Part shown: positions 35,079 through 45,220 of the stretch, in pieces
Numbering within the stretch: position 1 is the stretch's first letter
Layout: every line of letters starts with the position of its first letter
Assembly: GCA_029237695.1 (NCBI GenBank)
Contig: CM055278.1
Coordinates: forward strand, 75,124,297 to 75,188,296
Reading direction: 5' to 3'
Origin: Conchocele bisecta
Lineage: Eukaryota; Mollusca; Bivalvia; Lucinida; Thyasiridae
DNA length: 64,000 nucleotides
Position numbers and translations under genes: made by a program
The notes under the pieces: generated by a model
Told to the model about the DNA's origin: nothing
Database searches by the model: none
Seen by the model: the letters and a program-made list of their open reading frames with translations, nothing else

Positions 35079-36365
35079 TGTATACAACTGTGTGTCGGGT
35101 CTATTAAACAACGTGGGTTTAATTATTACAACTGTGTGTTGAGTCTATTAAATAACGTGGGTTTAATGTATACAACTGTGTGTCGGTCTATTAAACAACG
35201 TGGGTTTAATTATTACAACTGTGTGTTGTGTCTATTAAACAACGTGGGTTTAATGTATGCAACTGTGTGTCGGGTCTATTAAACAAAGTGGGTTTAATTA
35301 TTACAACTGTGTGTTAAGTCTATTAAATAACGTGGGTTTAATGTATACAACTGTGTGTCGGGTCTATTAAACAACGTGGGTTTAATTATTACAACTGTGT
35401 GTCGGGTCTATTAAACAATGTGGGTTTAATGTATACAAATGTGTGTCGGGTCTATTAAACAACGTGGGTTTAATGTATACAACTGTGTTTCGGGTCTAGT
35501 AAACAACGTGGGTTTAATTATTACAACTGTGTGTTGAGTCTATTAAAGAACGTGGGTTTAATGTATACAACTGTGTGTCGGGTCTATTACACAACGTGGG
35601 TTTAATTATTACAACTGTGTGTTGAGTCTATTAAATAACGTGGGTTTAATGTATACAGCTGTGTGTCGGGTCTATTAAACAACGTCGGTTTAATGTATAC
35701 AACTGTGTGTTGGGTCTATTGAATAACGTGGGTTTAATGTATACAACTGTGTGTCGGTCTATTAAACAACGTGGGTTTAATGTATACAACTGTGTGTTGG
35801 GTCTATTGAATAACGTGGGTTTAATGTATACAACTGTGTGTCGGGTCTATTAAACAACGTGGGTTTAATGTATACAACTGTGTGTTGGGTCTATTGAATA
35901 ACGTGGGTTTAATGTATACAACTGTGTGTCGGGTCTATTAAACAACGTGGGTTTAATGTATACAACTATATACAACTGTGTGTTGGGTTTATTACACAAC
36001 GTGTGTTTATTGTATACAACTGTATACAACTGTGTGTCGGGTCTATTAAATAACGTGGGTTTAATGTATACAACTGTATACAACTGTGTGTTGGGTCTAT
36101 TACACAACGTGTGTTTATTGTATACAACTGTATACAACTGTGTGTCGGGTCTGTTAAATAACGTGGGTTTAATATATACAACTGTGTGTCGTGTCTATTA
36201 ATATCATGGGTTTAATGTATACATCTCTGTGTCGGGTCTATTAAATAACGTGGGTTTAATGTATACCACTGTATATAACTGTGTGTCGGGTCTATTAAAT
36301 AGCATAGGTTTAATGTATACAACTGTGTGTCGGGTCAAATAAATAACGTGGACTTAATGTATAAA
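35079..36365. repeat. ~44-bp minisatellite, about 28 units
   Basis: Unit words: TATACAACTGTGTGTCGGGT then CTATTAAACAACGTGGGTTT. In the left half (35080-35690) units often alternate between TATACAACTG...TCGGG and ATTACAACTG...TTGAG types, giving an ~89-bp dimer. From ~35940 some units gain an extra TATACAACTG (about 54 bp). Short open frames on both strands follow the repeat and are not genes. Confidence 0.92.
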
Positions 36366-37400
36366 TATAAATGACTGTGCTATTGCATCTTCCATTAATA
36401 TTTATTGATTATGTTATAAGTAGACCAGGGAACAACTCGATAGGTTCCATCACTGATACTCTCAATGTTGAGCTTTATGTAGCGCGTGGTCACTATCGCC
36501 TTATACAGGCTTATACAAGTTTATATTTGATTGTGCCGATGCTTGCTACGTTGACACAGGCCTGGTTATGGTCCGAGACAATAAGCAATAAGTTAAGAGC
36601 AAACTAAATCACATAGCACAGTATTTGTTGATGTCGGATGATTACGTCATTCAAGATTGTCGCCGAAAGATCAAAACGTCATCCTTTTATTAGAGATTGC
36701 AAACGTCTTCTTACAAACCACCGATGCTGGCTAAACCACACAAGTATGGTCCTTGTGTGAAACATTTGCATTTGTTAAAATGGAGGTCGTCGCGTAACTT
36801 AAGATGGCCGCCGTGTAAAACTAAAGTAAATTCTTAGTACATTTTCTTCTCACGTACCGCCAGACCGATTTTTACGAAACTAAAACATCGTTTTCTAATT
36901 AACAAACGAAAACAATATGAAAACGACGTGTAAACGACGCGACATGCGTTGACAAAACACTACTGGATATTCGTTGGAATAAACTACAGGCGTTTAAATA
37001 GTTGGGAGCCGGGTAAAGCCGGTAAAAATATCCTTTTCACGCATAAAATAAACAAACGATATTCGTTCCTAGTATGCAAATCGTTTTACAACACGATCGT
37101 TTTCGTTTATTTCGTTCGGAACATTCACAAATCGTTGCAGTATTACAGACTAGTTCCATGTTCTCTAATCACGTCGTTTTTACCAATATCGGGTCACAAT
37201 AGAAACAAGCGCTGTCATTTAGCATTCTGTCCTGCATGCGCCAAGAGTATTCGTCTCTACAATAGTCCGTCAGCGCCTGGAAATCCCCAGGCGGGTAGAT
37301 CCAATATTAGACTGCTTGTAGGACGGGTTCACATCAACTAGCGCCGTTATTAAATTACGACAACGAACTGGATGCCAGTCTGACGCAACCGTGAATTGTG
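36366..37400. other. No gene supported; CpG-richer approach to a candidate promoter
   Basis: An AAGATGGCCGCCGTG (YY1-like) site lies at 36801. From ~36840 to 37340 the sequence has more CpG words (ACGACGTGTAAACGACGCGA, ATCGTTTTCGTTTATTTCG) than its surroundings. A 130-codon plus frame (36949-37341) ends just before the candidate first exon; it has no domain I recognise and no strong coding signature. Confidence 0.35.
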
Positions 37401-37429
37401 ATGCGCCATTCTGCATGGGCGTGGCGTAA

Positions 37430-37589
37430 TTTGAGATAGCGCCGTTTCATTGGTTAGCAGCAGCCACGTGGTATTGACGTGTAATATTTGATTTCAAATC
37501 GGACGCTGATGTTACGTGTTCATTAATAAGTTGGGATCTGCGAGTGTTAATGGTATGGTGAGCCGAACATAGTGACAGGGCTTTATATC
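37430..37589 (+). promoter_or_regulatory. Candidate promoter/5' UTR
   Basis: Contains CATTGG (inverted CCAAT box) at ~37447, CCACGTGG (E-box core CACGTG) at ~37464 and TGACGTGT at ~37475, within 150 bp upstream of the ATG at 37590. No clear TATA box at the expected distance (TTTATATCATGG overlaps the ATG itself). Inferred from position and motif content only. Confidence 0.3.
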
Positions 37590-37645
37590 ATGGCGTGTTC
37601 GACATCTTTGGCGTTTATTGTGCTTGTACCAGTGTTGATGCAACT
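37590..37645 (+). CDS. Candidate first coding exon: signal-peptide-like, ends in a splice donor
   Basis: ATGG (G at +4) opens a frame reading MACSTSLAFIVLVPVLMQ, a hydrophobic core typical of a signal peptide or signal anchor. After 18 codons plus 2 nt it meets CAACT|GTAAGTACC, a near-consensus donor, so the exon would end in phase 2. The upstream sequence has CCAAT-box and E-box motifs. No following exon could be identified; the nearest AG (TATGTACTCAG at ~37731) leads to a stop within a few codons. The encoded protein family is unknown. It could be a chance ORF, but signal core plus donor is the best coding evidence in the window. Confidence 0.35.
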
Positions 37646-38264
37646 GTAAGTACCGATATATCGTAATTGTACATGTGATTTTGTCTGTGTATAACCTAAC
37701 GTCAGTATACTTGTGTTATTATGTACTCAGAAGTCCATGTAATTGCTGACACTCGTATGGAGTGTGTAAAATATGCATACGAACGAGGAATGCTGAATTT
37801 TCAGAATATACCCTATTCGTCTAAAATTTCAAATGCTTATCATAGTCATCATGAAAATCGCATGACCACCCGAGCGGTGCTAGACGCATGCTATATTGTG
37901 TACCTCTATGTATGATGACATTGTACGTTCTCATACATAACACAGGTGCAGTGTTCATGAGTGTAAACTTGTTCACCACATACTACCTTCCCCCCTGTTC
38001 AAATCAAGCATTTGACTGGTCCAGTATCCGAGTTTACCAAAATTGTAACACATACTTATCTAGCAAAGTGTACTTTGCGGCAGTAATCAGTAATTATTTC
38101 ATATACAACTAACGATTAAATGTATGCAGAATTATTAAACTAATTTTATTACATTATCAAAGCCAAAATTACAAATTAATAAATGTATCCTTAAATTGAA
38201 AATTTCTCCCTCAAAGTGTACTTTGCAAGATAAGTATACTTTGCAATTTTCGTAAAGTAGGCTA
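37646..38264. other. No gene seen (intron if the exon at 37590 is real)
   Basis: No convincing acceptor/exon. The phrase CAAAGTGTACTTTGC occurs at ~38063 and, as TCAAAGTGTACTTTGCAAGATAAGTATACTTTGC, near 38212-38245, a small local duplication. Confidence 0.35.
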
Positions 38265-38265
38265 C

Positions 38266-38425
38266 ATATGTGCTCGTGCTCAGCCAATCTAGCAGTTTGA
38301 CTGGTCCAGATGTGCTCGTGCTCGGCCAATCAAGCAGTTTGACTAGTCCAGATGTGCTCGTGCTCGGTCAATCAAGCAGTTTGACTGGTTCAGATGTGCT
38401 CGTGCTCGGGCAATCAAGCTGCCTG
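38266..38425. repeat. 42-bp tandem repeat, 4 units
   Basis: ATGTGCTCGTGCTCGGCCAA followed by TCAAGCAGTTTGACTGGTCC, repeated four times with a period of 42 bp (a multiple of 3). It therefore yields a 14-residue protein repeat (VLVLGQSSSLTGPD) in a 67-codon frame at 38270-38473; without a promoter or splice context this is taken as repeat by-product. Confidence 0.85.
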
Positions 38426-38606
38426 CCTGCTGGTACAAAGTTGGATACGACGCATTCCAGTGATATTTCATGATTTTTGCAATTCGTGCATGTCGATTGC
38501 TTCGATGTGCGTGTCTAGTGAAATCCACGCTCTACAATAAAGAAGCTTGATAGTTTATACCTTTATAATGAGATCACCGTTGCCGCCGTAAATCCACAAC
38601 AATACA

Positions 38607-38702
38607 CATGTACACTGTGTACGTATATGTGCCACTCCCATGTACACTGTGTACGTATATGTGACACTCCCATGTACACTGTGTACGTAAATGTGCCACT
38701 CC
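38607..38702. repeat. 32-bp tandem repeat, 3 units
   Basis: CATGTACACTGTGTACGTAT plus ATGTGCCACTCC starts at 38607, 38639 and 38671 with only two substitutions; a partial fourth unit follows. TGTACACTGTGTACGT is itself nearly palindromic. Confidence 0.88.
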
Positions 38703-38859
38703 CATGTGAGTGTGTATGGTAATTAAGAAGATGTGCGATTTTTACCAAATATATGTACATGTACTGTGCTATTTTCTGTAAATGACGTCAATTTACATCA
38801 ACTTTTACATCTACGAATGTAAGTTTCATTCTGCAAAAGAATGTAATATTTTAAAATTT

Positions 38860-39055
38860 CCAAATTATAAGTCCAAAAGGGGAGATAATCCATGATCGGG
38901 GGTCGAATAAAAAATTTAAATAAACTTTGCGCATTTACTCATCACAAGAAAGCTACATACCGAGTTTCAGGTCTGTAGCTATTACGGTTTAAAGGTTTTA
39001 AAGGCAAAATTGCCAAATTCTAAGTCGAAAAAGGGGACGGACGGATGGATATGCA
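38860..39055 (-). repeat. Copy of the CTGAAACTTGGTATGTAG family
   Basis: On the minus strand it contains GACCTGAAACTCGGTATGTA and GCTTTCTTGTGATGAGTAAA as at 21.0-21.2 kb, with CTTTTTCGACTTAGAATTTG. The plus-strand end is a GACGGACGGATGG (GTCC-type) patch. Confidence 0.6.
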
Positions 39056-39716
39056 GCATATGTTCAATAAATTGTAAATCCAATAATTGATAACAAGAAA
39101 CCATTGTTCATTTACAGACTATCATAAGTTTGCACTTACACACATTTTAGTCCTACGAAGTTTAATGAAACGGCACCCAGGCATCGTAGGACTAATGTGG
39201 AACGTAAAGACAGCATTAAACTGTCAAATGCATTAGGACATGTACACTGATGACAAATAATTTGTTAATTTGAAAAACTTTAATAATAATATGTGTACAT
39301 GTATGTCTAAAATCATAAACAGTGGCGCATGCGCAAAACCAAATGTCTAACGTATTTTATTGAAAGTGTCTCAGTTAGGTTACTTTATGCAAATTGTCCC
39401 TCCCGCTACAGTGATAAATGAAATAGACACAGTCGCAAAGACACGCCGACTCCTATTTGATAGCCGAATAGTTGGCAGACATCGTCTTTGACGATATTAT
39501 TAGGTTTCCTAGTGTGTATTTTGCACAGTATAAAACACAATACTGACAATTTTGAAATGGACATTTTTCGGGCCATGTTCTTAGCACATTTTCACTAAAT
39601 GCCGACAATGTAATGACACATTATTGTGAACGCCATCATAGATGAGACACGCAATGTGATTTTGTACCTAGGAACATATGTAATTGTTCATGAAATACAT
39701 TTACAGAGACTATATA

Positions 39717-40122
39717 GGGCATTTTCTGTAAATGGCGTCGAAAGATGACGAACTTTTCATTGCAAATGTGGAATATAATTCAACTTTCATAGCAAATGAG
39801 GAATATAATTCCGAATTCGCTATGACAATTTCGTCAACTTTCGCCGTCATTTACAGAAAATATCGTAACTTTTGTAAATAGTTTTCATGAGAAACAAACT
39901 ATCATGGCTTGTCATATAATTATTCGGCTTGGTGCTGTTAACTGTTGTAACCAATGAAGGGCCGGTATATGCTAATTCATTTCGTCCCTTCTGATTAAGC
40001 CGCATACAGATGACAACTAACAACATTAAGTTTCCTTTATTCCTTTCGAAGCCGCTTAGAATTATGTTATGTTTTTGCTCGGAAAATGTCGTCAACTTTC
40101 CAGTTCATTTACGGAAAATACA
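39717..40122. mobile_element. Possible TIR element with TTTTCTGTAAATGNCGTC ends
   Basis: CATTTTCTGTAAATGGCGTC at 39720 is inverted at 39843-39863 (GCCGTCATTTACAGAAAATA) and again, degraded, at 40089-40120 (GTCAACTTTCCAGTTCATTTACGG). Another single end, ATTTTCTGTAAATGACGTCA, sits at 38772. The interior has a short direct repeat AAATGTGGAATATAATTC / AAATGAGGAATATAATTC (39765, 39796). Confidence 0.5.
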
Positions 40123-40989
40123 GTAAAGTTTGTAAATATTTTAATGAGATATCTCACATCTTCTTAGGTAAAAAATCATATGACTCAAATCCATTTCATA
40201 CCCGTGTCCATTTCACCGCCTGTAGGTCCTCCCGTGGTAAACACGTCACGTAGTGGCTGTGACACGTCACGTGACAGGATGACACTGGTCGTATCTGCCT
40301 TAAGCCAATGACATTCTCCAGAACTGTACACTGCGGGCTGTGTCAATCTTTCAAGATACGTGTACCTGACATGTAGCTCTGTATTAATGTTTACACTATG
40401 CCAGGCCAAAACATATGATTTATTGTTTGTTTTCTAAAATTAAATTTGAAAATAATGCATATTCAAACGAGCCAACTTGTTTTCCGAATCGTAAAGAGCT
40501 GACGTACTGGAATCTACAATGGTTTCCTAATCATAACTGGAGTCAAAGCTAGCATTGTATCCATTTGGCGTATAACATACATACATACCCACGTTTCTCG
40601 AGCAATGAAAGAACGGCATTTCGTCTCAATTAATCGCATATTGCGACGATTTCGCAATTACGTATTAAATTAACATTGAAATGTTCAGTGCTATATTTAG
40701 AACTGATTGTATGCCTTGTTGTCATTCGTTCACAAGACGCAACGCATATATAGCCAACACACGCGCTCACTTCGCGTCACACGGCTAATCACATACTAGT
40801 ATAGCGATTCGAAATCACTGTTGGTGGGCTGATAAACAATAAGTACGTTATCGTTCATATATAACTATTACATGCTGATAGCATGAACGGGAATGATAGA
40901 GAAAATAGTTCCTCGTTCCCATGGTTCCTCACATTGTAGTCTCTGTACGCTGTACCTGTGGCGTCGCAATACATACAGTTTATTAAAAT

Positions 40990-41118
40990 ACAATTTTGAA
41001 ATACCGGATTTATTTCCGGAGACATCGGGAAGTCCGATAAAGAAACGAGTGCGGAGCACGAGTGTATTTGTCGTATTTACAGATGTTAAGGGAAATAAAT
41101 CCGGTATTTTAAAATGGT
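40990..41118. repeat. Hairpin with GAGTGCGGAGCACGAG loop
   Basis: TTTTGAAATACCGGATTTATTTCC (40993-41016) pairs with GGAAATAAATCCGGTATTTTAAAA (41091-41114). Between them, around 41048-41067, lies ACGAGTGCGGAGCACGAGTG, itself self-complementary (CTCGTGCTCCGCACTCG). The overall plan matches the hairpins at 32988, 51190 and 61082. Confidence 0.7.
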
Positions 41119-41119
41119 G

Positions 41120-43150
41120 ATGGAATAAATTGCACATTATTTGCTCTTCGAAAATGTGCAATTTGCTCTTAGACCAGCTTATAACGTTATCAAAATTAAA
41201 CAAAATTAATGTTCGCGTATGAATTGTTTCTTCGCCGGAAATGACGTCAAAACGAAATGTCAATTACGTCTCGCGAACGTCCTGGAGGAAATATTTCATT
41301 CAATGCAATAAATCCCTCCAGAATCACTGGGTAGCATGTGATATATAACTGTATACACACGACGTATTCTTTTTGTAGATCTATGCACCGTGATACGTGG
41401 TCGTGAAGTATGTGTCCAAACGAACGCCAATCCACATCGTATATCTAAGTTTCATGAATTGCCAGTGTATGAATCTCAAAAGCAGATAAAAAATTATTCA
41501 TTATTGTAAACGGTTTAGTGACTAAGCTTGGCAAACTAGATATAAAATGTACAGGTTTGTAAGAACAAATACCGTTTGCCATGTTCAGATAAAATACCGA
41601 GTTATTATTAACAATTACCGAAAAATATGCCTATTCCGTTTTACAAAAAAATCTCGCATCTTAGTACAAATGTACTAGTTAGAAATATAGGCCGACGACA
41701 TATACATGACTGTATACCACGTGATAGCGAGGACGGCATGCACGATATCCCTGCCTCTCCAAGCCGCTCACCGATACTCAATAATACATGTACACTTACA
41801 TCATGAATTCCTGTCCCAGTACTGTTCAGTATCTAGCATGATTTAGTTATTCGCAATTAATATATACATATACATGTAATTACATCACCCATGTTACTTT
41901 TTTTCAAAACTTCATTTAAGTCCCCAATACTTGTATTTCTGACTTTTTCTTCAGCTTTTGCCACCACATACAGAAGTTATCGAAAGACCCAAAATCAGTT
42001 TTGGGAAAAAATCCCATAGTATACGATAATATAAAAAATCGTGTAATTCGTTTGTTTGATATAAATACATATATAGCAGTCAGTTTGAGAGACCGTTCCT
42101 TCCCGTCAGTCCGTTTTTACTGCCGCAATGCCGAGTTATTTAATTAGACGCGTCCATCAATTAACAATAAGGCGTTAATTAGGTTGTCAACGAGATAAAG
42201 GAATGAAAGGAAGTAAGTCAGCCTGGCCGCCGATTGCATCTATATGAGAAAGTAGAATATGTGTGTCCGAGTGTATCCGAGTGTGTATCAATCATCTGCG
42301 CTAGCGTCTGTAAATCACGTCGAATGTTGACAACAATAGCAGGTCATACGTGCAAAGGAATTCCCCGTGCGCTCTGTAATGTTTGTCAACCCTCGACGTC
42401 AATCTGGAAAGGTAATGTATACTTTGTCGGAATCAGTATCGGACAACTGCGATTGTGTTCGGAATCTTACATTCGGAATTCGTAAATTCTCATACATTTT
42501 TCACTGTGATGTCCCTACAACAAAACTGGCTTATTTAGTGGCTCACCAATGTACTAGCTACAATAATTCGCCTCCGATATGTTATCTACGGCTACAATTT
42601 GATCCATTCAAAAAACGTGAGCAACCGAAGTGCATACCCAAACCTGTTGCATGTAGATCAAAAGTTAGTAAACAGTATATGTTATACCTTTGCTGTAGAA
42701 CTAGTAAATTGTCAAAAAATAATAGAACATGGAAATAATTTTCTCAAGGAAGCCATCTTTTCTCTTGTTGTTGTTCAACATTCAACATAACAAAATGAAG
42801 CTTTCAAATTTACAAGATATCCATGTAAATGTCAGATAAACACCTTGACCCGGTAGAATAACCAATTTCTGCATGTGTATGTTCTTTATTAATAATGTAT
42901 TGATACATTTTTGCCAGTTTTATATCGCTAACATATCAAACACGCCGAATAACCGATGGTAAAAATCACTCATCCATGTGTTACATTAAATATATGGGGT
43001 TAAATTTCTACCCTCGCGAGAGGTATGGAGAGGGGGTAGCAATTTTGTTTGTAACAAATGTACATGTAGTGTCAGATAAGTTGGCGATCATCTCCCGCCT
43101 CGTATGGTTGTCGGATATTTGTAACGTAACGTAAAGAGCGTTGTTTGTAA
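41120..43150. other. No gene supported
   Basis: A small hairpin TTGCACATT...AATGTGCAA lies at ~41130-41162. Overlapping plus frames at 42234-42790 (83, 123 and 63 codons) have no recognisable domain; AAAGGTAATGTATAC at 42409 would be a possible splice donor, without supporting context. The rest is unremarkable. Confidence 0.3.
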
Positions 43151-43181
43151 CGTGACGTCCCGCACTTGCGGGGACGTCACT
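43151..43181. repeat. Short CRE-containing hairpin
   Basis: GTGACGTCCCGC and GCGGGGACGTCAC flank a 3-4 nt loop and each carries a TGACGTC half site. It directly precedes a partial family A element (43262-43445). Confidence 0.6.
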
Positions 43182-43261
43182 TCCGTCATTTGTATTGTTA
43201 TTGTAGTAACGTCTTAACAGGAAAAGGTCGAACCTGGAAACACAACGTAGTTAGTTATTCC

Positions 43262-43445
43262 ACTATACATCCCATACTGGTAGTTAGGTACGACAACGAC
43301 TGGAGAAAGTACTGCTCCTACTTTAGATGCAGATCATCATGCGAGTCTGATCAGAATAGAATCTGGTCAGTTTGCCATTGTGTCAGCGAAACATGCCACA
43401 CGAAGTCTCCTACATGTAACACGTAGTGCAGATTTGTAGCATTCT
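43262..43445. mobile_element. Family A element (partial)
   Basis: Contains CGACTGGAGAAAGTACTGC, GCGAGTCTGATCAGAATAGA and GTCAGTTTGCCATTGTGTCA, the expected order of family A landmarks. The right inverted end is not evident. Confidence 0.5.
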
Positions 43446-44180
43446 GTCCCAGGGATCCATGTATGAGGGTTCTTCCAAAATTACATAGACTTTCTCTCCC
43501 TGAGGTTTGTTATTAGACACAGTACCTTAAATGTTGCATTGTATTAAACTGCCATCTTACTCTATCTGTACACCAGAAATTATTATGTTCTGGTAATCAT
43601 ACAACACCTTACAGCGATTTAAAAACTGTCACTACGTCATACCCGGCACACGGCAGTGGCGTACTCCGAGACGTTAACGACGTCAATGACGTTTTTAGCT
43701 CACAACGACTGACTTTAATCACTTACATGCAGAGATTCAGGGTATGTAATATGTATCTGATTAGCCTCATTCTCAAAACAATTGTCAATGTGGAACACAC
43801 AGTTCCTATATTCGTGCGATCCATTTGTCAAAAATATCCCTGTACTAGTCTTAGTCGTAATGTGAGTGATATTTACGTTGGCGGTATGGCTGTTCTCGTG
43901 TAACACACATTTCTAGAGCGAAATCCTCGGACGATGAGAAATACTGTTGAATACTTGACCCGTCGCTTCTGCTCGCTATGCTTCAGTAGACGTGGTACCC
44001 AGTGTGCACGGACTTTCGATATTATAAATGATATATTGCAATAATGTACACAGTCCCTACACCGATATCAAATATAGCTGACACTGTCCTCACTGCCGTC
44101 AATCTGCCGTCTTTTTTCACGAGCGTCACACACAGAACTGGTCAACGTGTTTACATAAACCTTCCTGCACACTTCAAACG
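43446..44180. other. No gene seen
   Basis: No feature supported beyond a GACGTCAATGACGT cluster at ~43679-43691. Confidence 0.35.
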
Positions 44181-44189
44181 AAAATATAA

Positions 44190-44510
44190 AGATAGTGGGT
44201 GAGCCAGACCCATTGCCACTTGTGGGGGGGGGGGGGGCACATTGTCACTATATTTTATTGAAAGGTATGCATATCTAGACATTATTTCCGCGTGATAGCA
44301 ATCTGTAAGTCTTCGTTTAAAGACGTTATGCCCCTATAAGTGGACCCCCTAACAACAACAGTTTCTGCTAAAGGTTTGAGACCATTCAAGTAACAACAAT
44401 GCAAACCTCGCATTCACACATCGACAAATCACTGAACACGTGACAGCCGGTAATTATGATTTACATTAAATCGAAATTGACCATTTTCATCTAAAATGGC
44501 AGTCAAAATC
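44190..44510 (+). repeat. Left partner of a 4-kb-spaced inverted repeat pair
   Basis: GTGGGTGAGCCAGACCCATT, GTCTTCGTTTAAAGACGTTA and GCCCCTATAAGTGGACCCCC (44195-44350) are found in inverted form and the same order at 48290-48475. A 15-16-base G run lies at ~44222-44238. The similarity continues into the periodic-motif block that follows. Confidence 0.7.
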
Positions 44511-45220
44511 CAAGATGGCTGCAAAATCCTAAGTACATTGCCCCACGACCCTACATATGTACGAACTACATCAATTATTGGCAAAACAGACGTATATTTA
44601 TGGTTTAACTTTGTTCAAAGAGTAAAACATAAGATGATGACATGTTTATAAATACGTAGCAATTGTGAATGTATGTAAGAAAATCCAATATGGCCGCCAT
44701 ATAGCATAGTTTCTCATCCAGACAAGTTCTGTGATTTTTAAAAGTCCTATAGCATCAAAGCAAATTCGCATTTACACATTGTAAAACGATGTGAAAACAT
44801 GATAATCAATGGTTGCAATCTATAGCACATCGGAACTTGCAGTTTCTGACAAAAAGCTAAGATGGCTGCCAAAATAATAACACGTTCACCCACCAACCCA
44901 ATCCACCACTAACACAATCAAACTAGTTAATGGTAGTGTATACAAACTTCATCACATTGTTCCATTGTCTGGATGGGCAGTAACACATATTGTGATAGCG
45001 TAAAGTCCATATATAAATCCAAGATGGCTGCCAAATATCCAACACGTCTACACTTTAATCAATGCTTGTCCTAAGAAATTATATTTCAAGTAATTAATGG
45101 CAATCACAAATTGATGAACTAGGCAAAATGAATTAGTTTGATAGCGTTATCAAAACCAGCTTTCATATGAATATTTAATGATGATACTTATATAAAATCA
45201 AGATGGCTGCCGCAATTAGT
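44490..45220 (+). repeat. Repeat block with periodic ATGGCNGCC motif (block 3)
   Basis: CCAAGATGGCTGCAAAATC (ATGG at 44516), CCAATATGGCCGCCATATAG (44690), GCTAAGATGGCTGCCAAAAT (44862), CCAAGATGGCTGCCAAATAT (45024) and TCAAGATGGCTGCCGCAATT (45203): spacings 174, 172, 162 and 179 bp, same strand. AAGATGGCNGC resembles the YY1 site. This is the cleanest of the four blocks. Confidence 0.8.

Noticed and set aside
36949..37341. 130-codon frame as a host gene
   Set aside because: No recognised domain and no start or splice support. Its CpG content may reflect a promoter neighbourhood instead.
42234..42790. Three overlapping plus-strand frames as an exon cluster
   Set aside because: They lie in different frames over the same DNA, and only one weak donor (AAAGGTAATG) is present.
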